8,370 nt of DNA from Lachnospiraceae bacterium (lineage in GTDB: Bacteria > Bacillota > Clostridia > Lachnospirales > Lachnospiraceae): assembly GCA_003447895.1 (NCBI GenBank), contig DLYC01000179.1, positions 2,891-11,260 of the forward strand. Direction: 5' to 3'. Every line of letters starts with the position of its first letter. The stretch's first letter is position 1. The notes below the pieces were generated by a model that saw nothing but the letters and a program-made list of their open reading frames with translations, was not told the DNA's origin and made no database searches. A program made the translations under genes and the position numbers. Positions 1 to 5,695 of the stretch are shown here, in pieces.

Positions 1-467
1 TTGCCGGCCGCATTATCTCTTACGATAAACTTATTCAGTTTTTTGATCATCGGACTTACGGCAATGTAAGCACATTTTTTCTTGTAGTATTTGGTCGGAT
101 AAGCGAAGTTCTCGAAAGTTCCGAACAGTCTGACCACTTTGCCGCCTCTGTAAGTCAGGACACTGTAGCAGTAACTGCTGTCATACACGACCAGTTCCGG
201 AATGCTGTCTTTGTCGAGATAGATCAGGGAGAACTTGACGTCGGATGCCTTTGTTCCCCGGTAATTCTCGTGCTCTTCCGTTGCAATGTTAAAGAAGCTG
301 GTGCCCTTGGGCACAACAAGGACCTTGCTCCCTGACAGCCACTTGTCATAGGCGTTGAGCGCTTTCTGCTTCTGGGTTACAGCCAGGCCGCTGATCGACG
401 GGATCATCATTGCAAATACCAGTGCGATCAGGACGGCTCTTTTCAGTTTTTGTGAAAATCTCTTCAT
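1..467 (-). CDS. Secreted protein of unknown function, C-terminus beyond window edge
   Basis: The reading frame opens at ATG 467 and stays open to base 1, giving 155 codons without a stop, so the C-terminus lies outside the window. The start is fixed by an AGGAGGGG ribosome site (473-480) five bases upstream. The N-terminus MKRFSQKLKRAVLIALVFAM is a basic n-region followed by a hydrophobic core. With the following small residues (PSISGLA) it reads as a Sec signal peptide of about 25-30 residues; no lipobox cysteine is present, so export rather than lipid anchoring is inferred. The mature part contains LIYLDKDSIPELVVYD, which resembles the 'DxDxDxxPEL' segment common in secreted clostridial proteins of unknown function and recalls a calcium-binding loop, but it is too short to assign a family. 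A Tyr/Lys-rich stretch (PTKYYKKKCAYI) follows. Function not recognised. Confidence 0.8.
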   Translation of the reverse strand, partial: MKRFSQKLKRAVLIALVFAMMIPSISGLAVTQKQKALNAYDKWLSGSKVLVVPKGTSFFNIATEEHENYRGTKASDVKFSLIYLDKDSIPELVVYDSSYCYSVLTYRGGKVVRLFGTFENFAYPTKYYKKKCAYIAVSPMIKKLNKFIVRDNAAG

Positions 468-494
468 GATTTCCCCTCCTTTCATATTACCGCC

Positions 495-500
495 ATTATA
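495..500 (-). promoter_or_regulatory. Possible -10 box for the 1-467 gene
   Basis: On the minus strand the hexamer is a perfect TATAAT, 27 bases upstream of the ATG at 467, leaving room for the ribosome site. No good -35 lies 16-18 bases upstream; the only TTGAAA is too close (9-base spacer). This is weak support. Confidence 0.35.
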
Positions 501-530
501 CACACACGTTTTCAAGTTATTTCGTGCATA

Positions 531-577
531 GTTTATAAAAATTTAATGGTGCCAGGCACCATTAAATTTTTATAAAC
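531..577. repeat. Perfect 47-bp palindrome with GGTGCC-A-GGCACC core
   Basis: Two 23-base arms (531-553 and 555-577) are exact reverse complements around the single base at 554. The centre is GGTGCCAGGCACC and the outer arms are AT-rich (AATTTAAT, TTTATAAA). It starts 13 bases past the stop codon of the MATE gene (590) and lies before the promoter region of the 1-467 gene. As RNA it would fold into a near-perfect hairpin with a GC core and AU-rich flanks, so it could end transcription or protect 3' ends in either direction, though it lacks a clean T-tract outside the stem. Perfect arms of this length suggest a dispersed or mobile palindromic element. From memory, similar GGTGCC/GGCACC cores occur as intergenic repeats in other Firmicutes; this is not checked. 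Confidence 0.85.
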
Positions 578-589
578 TGATCGGCCCTG

Positions 590-1966
590 CTATGCGTACA
601 GCCTGTCGATCTCCGACTCCTGGTCCTCGTCGGGCGTCTCCCGCATGAAGCGGACCACGAACGGAACGCAGGTCACCGTCGTCAGAAGATCGGAGAACAT
701 CTGCGCACTCTGGATTCCCGTAATGCCCATAAAGAGCGGCAGGATCACAAGGAGCGGAATGTAGTAGAGGCCGCTTCTCAGAAGCGCGAGGAAGGAGGCC
801 TCTTTACTTCGCCCGATGCTCTGGAACATCATGTTCGTAGTGACGCTGAACGGCTGCATAACGATCGCCACGCACTGAAACCGCAGCGCTTTCGCGCCGA
901 TCTCCACGACCTTCGGGTCATCCCGAAAGATCCGGACGATCGGCTCCGGAAACAGGAATCCGAAGAGGGCCAGAACGCCCAGGACGGCCATTCCCATTTT
1001 AACCGTAAAGAAGAAACTCTTCCGCAGCCTTGCGAATTTGCGCGCGCCGAAGTTGTAGGAAGAGACCGGCTGGAAGCCCTGCCCGAGGCCGATCATGGCC
1101 GAGCCGATGAACATCACAATGCGGCCCACGATCGCCATCGCCGCGATCGCCGCGTCGCCGTAGGGCATCGCGCAGTGATTGAGCGTGATCGTCGAGAGGC
1201 TGTTCAGCATCTGCCGGATCAGGCTCGGAAAGCCAACCCGCATGATGCTGAGCGTCACCGAGGGGTCGCCCGATCGATACCTGATCGAGAGGCGGCTGAT
1301 GATCCTCTTACTGAACACCATGTAGAGAAGGATCCCGAAGCTGATATACTGCGAGATCGCCGTGGAGAGGCCCGCGCCGTCAATCCCAAGGCCCAGGCCG
1401 AACATCAGGATCGGGTCGCCGACCATATTGAGCACACCGCCCGTGACGAGGCCGAACATGGCGAGCACGGCCCGCCCCTCATACCGCATCACATTGTTGA
1501 GGACACAGCTCCCCACCAGCGCGGGGCCCGATATCAAAATATAGAACCCGTAATTTTTCGAAAAAGGGAGGATCGTATCCGAGCTCCCCATGATCCGCAT
1601 CAGGGGCTCCAGCCCGATCAGGCCGCCGACAGCGATGACCACGCTGATCGCCATCGCATGAAAGAAGGCCGTCGAGAACAGCCTGTCCGCCGCCTCCCGG
1701 TCCCCCTCTCCCAGTCTCATGCTGATCTGGCTTCCCGCTCCGTGTCCCATCATAAAGCCAAAAGCCTGAAAGATCGACTGCACGCCGAGGACCACGCCGA
1801 TCGCGGCGCTCGCGCTCGTCCCAAGCCGCCCCACAAAGTAGGCGTCCACAAGGTTATAGATCATCGTGATCATCATGCTGAAGATCGTCGGCACCGCGAG
1901 CCGCGGAATCAGCTTCTCCACCGGTGTCTTTACTAGTTTTTGATACTGCTGCTGTTCTTTCGTCAT
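590..1966 (-). CDS. MATE family efflux transporter
   Basis: A 458-residue inner-membrane protein of the usual MATE size, exporting drugs or cationic metabolites in exchange for Na+ or H+ (family knowledge; substrate unknown). About 12 hydrophobic segments form two similar halves, roughly 20-220 and 240-440. Family hallmarks are visible: the start of helix 1 with PTIFSMMITMIYNLVDAYFV (26-45), including Asp41 and followed by GRLG; the NNVMRYEGRAVLAM segment (157-170); and, in the second half, GLGQGFQPVSSYNFGARKF (293-311), the counterpart of the conserved G-x-QP-x-xx-N-x-GA motif. The closest subgroup by eye is the MepA/DinF-like Firmicute branch rather than NorM. The C-terminus is a short acidic cytoplasmic tail (TPDEDQESEIDRL). 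ATG 1966 lies 10 bases after the tcdA stop, and its weak AAGG ribosome site overlaps that stop codon, so the two genes are cotranscribed and probably translationally coupled. The 47-bp palindrome follows the stop. Confidence 0.95.
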   Translation of the reverse strand: MTKEQQQYQKLVKTPVEKLIPRLAVPTIFSMMITMIYNLVDAYFVGRLGTSASAAIGVVLGVQSIFQAFGFMMGHGAGSQISMRLGEGDREAADRLFSTAFFHAMAISVVIAVGGLIGLEPLMRIMGSSDTILPFSKNYGFYILISGPALVGSCVLNNVMRYEGRAVLAMFGLVTGGVLNMVGDPILMFGLGLGIDGAGLSTAISQYISFGILLYMVFSKRIISRLSIRYRSGDPSVTLSIMRVGFPSLIRQMLNSLSTITLNHCAMPYGDAAIAAMAIVGRIVMFIGSAMIGLGQGFQPVSSYNFGARKFARLRKSFFFTVKMGMAVLGVLALFGFLFPEPIVRIFRDDPKVVEIGAKALRFQCVAIVMQPFSVTTNMMFQSIGRSKEASFLALLRSGLYYIPLLVILPLFMGITGIQSAQMFSDLLTTVTCVPFVVRFMRETPDEDQESEIDRLYA

Positions 1967-1976
1967 TCTTTTCGCC

Positions 1977-2723
1977 TTATTGTCCCGCGCTTCCGCGCCG
2001 GCCTTCCTTCCATCCGATCAGGTCTTTCACCACTTCCGACGCGATCAGAAGACCCGCTGCCGACGGCGTAAAGGCTGAGCTTCCCGGCACGTCCTTCCTG
2101 CCCGCTTCCGGGTCCGCGTCGATCTTTCCCAGGGGCCTCAACGGCTCCTCCTTCGAATAGACCACCTTGAGCTTTTTGACCCCTCTCTTTTTGAGCTCTC
2201 TTCGCATCACTCTCGCGAGAGGATCCACCGAAGTCCGGTAGATGTCCGCGACCTCGAACTTGGAGGGATCCAGTTTGTTGCCCGCTCCCATGCTGCTGAT
2301 CACGGGAACGCCCGCCCTCTGTGCCTTCAGGATGATCTCGATCTTGGCCGTGACAGTGTCCACCGCGTCCACCACATAATCATACTTCGTAAAATCAAAC
2401 TGATCCGCCGTCTCCGGAAGAAAGAAGCACCTGCGGCACACCACGTCCGCCTCCGGATGGATCTCATGGATCCTCTCTTCCATCACCTCTGTCTTCTCGC
2501 GGCCGATGGTCTTCCACGTCGCAATGATCTGCCGGTTGAGGTTGGTCACACTGACAACATCCCTGTCGACAAGTTCAAATGCGCCGATGCCGCTCCTTGC
2601 GAGCGCCTCCGCCACATAGCCGCCGACGCCCCCGACGCCGAAGATCGCCACCCTGCTGTTTTTTAATACCGTGAGCGCATCACTTCCGATGAGCAGCTCC
2701 GTCCTCTCAAACTGATTTTCCAT
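1977..2723 (-). CDS. tcdA: tRNA threonylcarbamoyladenosine dehydratase (ThiF/E1-like)
   Basis: Predicted to cyclise the t6A37 modification of ANN-decoding tRNAs to ct6A using ATP (family knowledge: TcdA, formerly CsdL, of the ThiF/MoeB/E1 superfamily). It is 248 residues long, a little shorter than the Enterobacterial protein. Visible motifs are the nucleotide-binding GVGGVGG (29-35), the E1-type adenylation signature LVDRDVVSVTNLNRQ (51-65), the VVDAVDT segment (117-123), and SMGAGNKLDP (144-153), which is characteristic of this subfamily. The conserved GSSAFTPSAAGLLIASEVVK lies near the C-terminus (214-233). There is no rhodanese or ubiquitin-like partner domain, which argues against ThiF or MoeB proper. 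Start chosen at ATG 2723 because of a perfect AGGAGG six bases upstream and because homologues begin with an ERTELLIG-type segment. It heads a two-gene unit with the MATE transporter, although no functional link between them is obvious. Confidence 0.9.
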   Translation of the reverse strand: MENQFERTELLIGSDALTVLKNSRVAIFGVGGVGGYVAEALARSGIGAFELVDRDVVSVTNLNRQIIATWKTIGREKTEVMEERIHEIHPEADVVCRRCFFLPETADQFDFTKYDYVVDAVDTVTAKIEIILKAQRAGVPVISSMGAGNKLDPSKFEVADIYRTSVDPLARVMRRELKKRGVKKLKVVYSKEEPLRPLGKIDADPEAGRKDVPGSSAFTPSAAGLLIASEVVKDLIGWKEGRRGSAGQ

Positions 2724-2729
2724 CGCCTG

Positions 2730-2735
2730 CCTCCT
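2730..2735 (-). promoter_or_regulatory. Ribosome binding site that sets the tcdA start
   Basis: A perfect AGGAGG on the minus strand, six bases before ATG 2723. It decides against the upstream in-frame ATG at 2789, which has no ribosome site and sits inside the promoter. Confidence 0.85.
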
Positions 2736-2779
2736 GTCGCCGCGACTTCTCCCTCTGTATTTTCCGACTGACGCAAGTA

Positions 2780-2788
2780 ATTGTACCA
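2780..2788 (-). promoter_or_regulatory. Extended -10 promoter for tcdA-MATE
   Basis: On the minus strand the sequence reads TGGTACAAT, an extended -10 (TGn plus TACAAT). Transcription would start near 2773, giving a leader of about 50 bases. There is no convincing -35, as is usual for extended -10 promoters. Confidence 0.55.
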
Positions 2789-2795
2789 TTTTTTG

Positions 2796-2819
2796 AGCAC
2801 ACAGGCACGAACTTGTGCT
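2796..2819. promoter_or_regulatory. Operator-like inverted repeat between divergent promoters
   Basis: AGCACA (2796-2801) and TGTGCT (2814-2819) are exact inverted 6-mers separated by 12 bases. Half-site centres are about 18 bases apart, a spacing typical of a dimeric regulator. The repeat lies between the two face-to-face -10 elements and its right half touches the plus-strand -10. No regulator gene is visible in the window, so the role is inferred only. Confidence 0.3.
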
Positions 2820-2824
2820 ATACT
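2816..2824 (+). promoter_or_regulatory. Extended -10 promoter for the lipoprotein gene
   Basis: TGCTATACT matches an extended -10 (TGn followed by TATACT). The start would fall near 2831, leaving a leader of about 65 bases before the TTG start. A TTGAGC upstream is about 20 bases away, too far to be a good -35. Confidence 0.55.
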
Positions 2825-2855
2825 GATTCCAGCAAAACGGCGGTTTTTATCTGAC

Positions 2856-2894
2856 GTAAACCCCAATATTCTTTTGAAAACACAGGAGGTTTAC
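2856..2894 (+). promoter_or_regulatory. Leader hairpin that could mask the ribosome site of the 2896 gene
   Basis: GTAAACC (2856-2862) is the exact complement of GGTTTAC (2888-2894), and the latter includes the last two Gs of the AGGAGG ribosome site (2884-2889). The stem is 7 bp with a 25-base loop, so it is modest in strength. It could lower translation initiation, but a chance match is possible. Confidence 0.3.
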
Positions 2895-2895
2895 A

Positions 2896-3999
2896 TTGTT
2901 GAAGAAAACTACCGTTATTTTTGTGCTCATTTTTACACTGATCGCTGCATGCCTGTTCCAGGGCTGCAGCCGGAAACCGCAGAGCAGCGGGAGCTCCGCC
3001 CCGGGCGGTGCATCCGGCAGTGGTGAAAGTCCTGTCACGGGCGGCGCCGGCAGCGATAGCCAAAATCCCGCCCCGGGCGGCGCCACCAGCGACACCGGGC
3101 ACGGCAAGCACTCCGGTGCCGCCATTCCGGATACGGACGAGTCAGCCGTCAGCGACTGGGGCACAGCGCCCGGCAAGACAGCGGGAGGTGAAGTTCCCGG
3201 TTCCGCCGAAAAGGAAACATCCGGCTCAGCGGATTACAGCGAGGTTCTCGTCGACCGGGACGATCTGTTTTTTGCCGTCAAGGAGGTAAAGGACGACGCG
3301 TCTTACGGCTACACCTGGAAAATCTATGTCGAGAACCGCACGGACAAGAACCTCATGTTCTCCTTCGAAAAGGTCTCGGTGAACGGCGTCATGTGCGATC
3401 CCTTCTGGGCCGAAGTGGTGACGGCCGGCCGGAAGGGCAACGCCGATGTCACATGGATGCGCGATGCCTTTGAGGCGCGCGGCATACAGGATGTTTATGA
3501 AGTAAATTTCATACTCAATGTCTACAATGACGACGATTATACAGAGATTCCTCTGATGCACGACCCCTTTACCGTCTTCCCGCTCGGCGAAGAGAAAGCG
3601 CTCGAGTCTGTCAAGGCCGACAGCGAGGCCCGCGCCGCTCTCTTTGGCGGAGAGAACAAGGTCCTTGTGGACAACGATACCTGTTCGATCATTGCGACCG
3701 GATTCGAGCCCGACAACGTATGGGGCTATGCGATGCACGTCTACCTGCAGAACAAATCCGGGGACGACCTGGTCTTTAGCGCGGAGAACGCCTCCCTCAA
3801 CGGAATCATGTGCGATCCCTACTGGGCGGAGGTCGTCGTGGCAGGAAAATCCGCGGTTTCAACGATTCTCTGGGACAAATCCGCCCTCACCGAAAACGGG
3901 ATTACACAAGTCAGCGAGATTTCTCTTCCGCTCAAAGTGTATTCGGATAAAAATATAGCGGAGCCCTACGTCGATGAGACCATTGAACTTAATCCGTGA
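2896..3999 (+). CDS. Putative lipoprotein with two tandem unnamed extracellular domains
   Basis: A 367-residue protein starting at TTG 2896, six bases after AGGAGG; TTG 2899 is also possible. The N-terminus MLKKTTVIFVLIFTLIAACL is followed by FQGCS, giving a type-II signal with the lipid-anchored cysteine probably at Cys24 (FQGC), or less likely at Cys19 (IAAC). Residues 25-113 are a Gly/Ser/Pro/Ala-rich spacer that would lift the rest away from the membrane or through the wall. Two homologous domains follow, about 117-229 and 256-366. Each begins with VLVD, then has a WGYAMHVYLQN- or YGYTWKIYVEN-type strand, then a signature (VNGVMCDPFWAEVV at 162-175, LNGIMCDPYWAEVV at 301-314) and a T-x-W/L-W-containing strand. 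I recognise this signature from many uncharacterised Lachnospiraceae-type surface proteins, often with other residues in place of the Cys, but know no function. It is divergent from tcdA, and no clear terminator follows. Confidence 0.85.
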   Translation: MLKKTTVIFVLIFTLIAACLFQGCSRKPQSSGSSAPGGASGSGESPVTGGAGSDSQNPAPGGATSDTGHGKHSGAAIPDTDESAVSDWGTAPGKTAGGEVPGSAEKETSGSADYSEVLVDRDDLFFAVKEVKDDASYGYTWKIYVENRTDKNLMFSFEKVSVNGVMCDPFWAEVVTAGRKGNADVTWMRDAFEARGIQDVYEVNFILNVYNDDDYTEIPLMHDPFTVFPLGEEKALESVKADSEARAALFGGENKVLVDNDTCSIIATGFEPDNVWGYAMHVYLQNKSGDDLVFSAENASLNGIMCDPYWAEVVVAGKSAVSTILWDKSALTENGITQVSEISLPLKVYSDKNIAEPYVDETIELNP

Positions 4000-4019
4000 T
4001 CGCGCGTTTTTTCAATATT

Positions 4020-4050
4020 TTGACATCGAATCGGCCGGCCGTGATATGAT
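4020..4050 (+). promoter_or_regulatory. Promoter of the cysteine hydrolase gene
   Basis: A perfect -35 TTGACA (4020-4025) and an extended -10 TGATATGAT (4042-4050; hexamer TATGAT 4045-4050) are separated by a 19-base spacer. The spacer contains the perfect 10-bp palindrome CGGCCGGCCG (4032-4041), a possible repressor site. The start would be near 4057, giving a leader of about 36 bases. Confidence 0.65.
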
Positions 4051-4092
4051 AGCTGTAGTTTCAGTTAGTTGACCAAACGGAGGACCTTTTTT

Positions 4093-4623
4093 ATGAAAAA
4101 AATTCTACTCGTGATCGATATGCAGAACGATTTCATAGATGGCGCCCTGGGCACATCGGAAGCCGTCAGCATCGTAGAGAACGTCAAGAACAAGATCCGC
4201 AGCTATCCCAAGGAGGATATTTTCGCAACGCGGGACACCCATACCGAGCGCTATTTGGACACGCAGGAAGGCAGGAACCTGCCGGTTCCCCACTGCATTC
4301 GCGGAACAGAGGGCTGGCAGATCCGGCCGGATATTGCGGAGCTCATCTATCCCGACCACGTCATCGACAAACCGACTTTCTGCAGCACGCAGCTCGCCAG
4401 ACTCATGGAACTTTTGGAGAAACGGGAAAAGGACGGATTCGAGATCGAACTGATCGGTCTGTGCACAGATATCTGTGTCGTCTCCAATGCGCTCTATCTC
4501 AAGGCCACGCTCCCGGAAACACCGATTTCCTGCGACGCGTCCTGCTGCGCCGGCGTGACACCCCAAAAGCACGAAGCCGCGCTCGAAACGATGCGCTCCT
4601 GCCAGATCAAGGTTACAAATTGA
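4093..4623 (+). CDS. Nicotinamidase/isochorismatase-type cysteine hydrolase
   Basis: A 176-residue soluble amidohydrolase of the isochorismatase superfamily, probably cytoplasmic. Start chosen at ATG 4093 because GGAGG (4079-4083) is nine bases upstream and homologues begin with the 'KxxLLVIDMQNDF' strand. The catalytic triad is complete: Asp9 in VIDMQNDF, Lys93 in VIDKPTF, and Cys128 in GLCTDICVVSNAL. The metal ligands typical of nicotinamidases (PncA) are also present as Asp48 and His50 (ATRDTH) and His67 (PVPHCIRGTEGW). This favours nicotinamide deamidation to nicotinate for NAD salvage over isochorismate hydrolysis. The length fits the short PncA-like group, but related enzymes act on other amides, so the substrate is inferred. 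It has its own promoter and is followed by a strong terminator, so it is probably monocistronic. Confidence 0.88.
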   Translation: MKKILLVIDMQNDFIDGALGTSEAVSIVENVKNKIRSYPKEDIFATRDTHTERYLDTQEGRNLPVPHCIRGTEGWQIRPDIAELIYPDHVIDKPTFCSTQLARLMELLEKREKDGFEIELIGLCTDICVVSNALYLKATLPETPISCDASCCAGVTPQKHEAALETMRSCQIKVTN

Positions 4624-4677
4624 TCATTTTTCCGGGGTGCTGAATAAGTTACACAAATTGATATATTATCTTAGACG

Positions 4678-4712
4678 AAAAGAACCGGCTGTTTAGGGCA
4701 GCCGGTTCTTTT
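4678..4712. terminator. Bidirectional intrinsic terminator between convergent genes
   Basis: A perfect 14-bp stem (4678-4691 with 4699-4712) with a GAACCGGCTG core and a 7-base loop TTTAGGG. The outer four pairs are A-T, so each strand ends its hairpin in TTTT. It lies 54 bases after the hydrolase stop and about 140 bases after the convergent sortase stop, so it can end both transcripts. Confidence 0.9.
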
Positions 4713-4812
4713 CATAGGGGATGTTTAATATTTAGGGGGGTAATTTATGAATGAAGCTTTGTATTGCTTACATGATGTATAGTACCATCTGCCCCCGGAT
4801 GTATATAGATAA

Positions 4813-4843
4813 TTTTTTGACAAACTTTAGGTCTTTTTTGACA
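4813..4843. repeat. Two TTTTTTGACA direct repeats 21 bp apart
   Basis: TTTTTTGACA occurs at 4813-4822 and again at 4834-4843, a spacing of two helical turns. An inverted TGTCA follows at 4850-4854, overlapping the sortase stop. The rest of 4713-4851 holds nothing else I can support. The TTGACA parts resemble -35 boxes but have no matching -10. Confidence 0.35.
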
Positions 4844-4851
4844 TTTTTTTG

Positions 4852-5544
4852 TCATTCCTGCTCATTCAGCTGTTCCCGCTCTTCGTCATCAAAGCTTGTA
4901 TCGACGCGGTTACACCGGACCGCGCACCTTGTCTGTCCTCCGATATTACAGGTAAACAGCGTCATATCCCAATCCATTGTCGACTCTTTGTTGTTGGAAT
5001 GGTTCTCGATCATCAGCTCCACGTCCGTGGGCTCCACGGTCTCGCGGTTTGCCACGATGTAATGGATCGTCATCCCCTCCACATTGGTAAAGTAGACATC
5101 CTCACCGATGTCCATCCACTTGATAGGGCTGAAATGCCTGGCAAAATTATGTCCGCAAATGACCATGTCATTCGAATAGTAAGATCCGGTAAAGAGGCAC
5201 GGCGAAATCTTCAGCCTTGTGTAGTCCCATTCGCTCATGACCGGCAGCGTCAGGTTTTCACTGGGAATCTCCAGGATCCCGATATAGTCATAGCCGTCAA
5301 TCGTCACGGTCGGCATCGGCGTGTTGGGATCTACGTAAGGAAGAACAGTCAGACTGTCGACGAATTTGTCTCCGATCTCCTTGGCAATTCCTTCCGCGAT
5401 TTCATTGGAAGCATCTTCCGCCCTCTTTGCATCCCAAATATTGTATGCGGTGAGCACCAGCGCACCGACGATCAGAATGCATCCGAGGGCGATCATGAGA
5501 TTTCCCGCTGTTCCCCGATTCCTGCTGTTCTTCTCTGTTTTCAT
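4852..5544 (-). CDS. Sortase (cysteine transpeptidase), class uncertain
   Basis: A 230-residue membrane-anchored transpeptidase that would cleave sorting signals of surface proteins and join them to a pilin lysine or to cell-wall peptide. Topology is a short basic cytoplasmic N-terminus, one membrane span (about 15-36), a linker, and an extracytoplasmic catalytic domain (about 75-215). Catalytic residues are visible: His132 in CGHN, Cys199 in TLFTC, and an Arg after it, Arg206 by alignment to the T-H-R of pilus sortases. The strand YIGILEIPSENLTLPV (87-102) is typical of sortase folds. There is no C-terminal membrane span and no clear N-terminal lid (DPW/DPF), both usual in class C pilus sortases, so it may be class A-, B- or D-like. 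Extra cysteines (116, 130, 207, 211) are unusual. Start ATG 5544 has AAAGAGG seven bases upstream. It lies 151 bases downstream of the LPQTG pilin with a terminator between, consistent with one locus and reduced sortase expression. Confidence 0.92.
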   Translation of the reverse strand: MKTEKNSRNRGTAGNLMIALGCILIVGALVLTAYNIWDAKRAEDASNEIAEGIAKEIGDKFVDSLTVLPYVDPNTPMPTVTIDGYDYIGILEIPSENLTLPVMSEWDYTRLKISPCLFTGSYYSNDMVICGHNFARHFSPIKWMDIGEDVYFTNVEGMTIHYIVANRETVEPTDVELMIENHSNNKESTMDWDMTLFTCNIGGQTRCAVRCNRVDTSFDDEEREQLNEQE

Positions 5545-5593
5545 AGCGAAACCTCTTTCCTCCGATCTTTATGCTTTTTCACTAAGATCTTAA

Positions 5594-5635
5594 GAAAACC
5601 AAACGCCCAGACCGCCGATTCCCGGCTGTCTGGGC
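5594..5635 (-). terminator. Intrinsic terminator or attenuator between pilin and sortase
   Basis: On the minus strand a stem GCCCAGAC-A-GCCG / CGGC-G-GTCTGGGC (5605-5635) has one mismatch and a GGAAT loop. It is followed by the T-rich GTTTGGTTTTC (5594-5604). It begins 61 bases after the pilin stop. No strong promoter is visible between it and the sortase start, so partial read-through is a plausible way to express the sortase. Confidence 0.75.
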
Positions 5636-5695
5636 ATTATGATATACTGACAATTTACATCACGCTACATTGAGTAATTCATAATCTGCTCCGCA

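Noticed and set aside
1175..1936. Long plus-strand open frame opposite the MATE gene
   Set aside because: It is rich in Arg, His, Asp and Pro with no domain, and lies wholly antisense to a clear transporter; an effect of GC-rich codons.
2724..2789. Upstream ATG at 2789 as the tcdA start
   Set aside because: It has no ribosome site, adds 22 residues not typical of the family, and overlaps the extended -10; ATG 2723 has a perfect AGGAGG.
4069..4092. TTG at 4069 as the hydrolase start
   Set aside because: It would place the GGAGG inside the coding region. ATG 4093 has this ribosome site at normal spacing and the family's N-terminus.
4747..4782. An 11-codon open frame after AGGGGGG
   Set aside because: The ribosome-site-like G-run is attractive, but there is no promoter after the terminator at 4712 and no downstream plus-strand gene that a leader peptide could control.
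4813..4843. TTGACA boxes at 4817 and 4838 as plus-strand promoters
   Set aside because: No -10 lies 16-18 bases downstream of either, and they would transcribe antisense to the sortase.
4849..5673. Plus-strand open frame covering the sortase gene
   Set aside because: It is antisense to a sortase with complete catalytic residues, and its own translation shows no recognisable domain.
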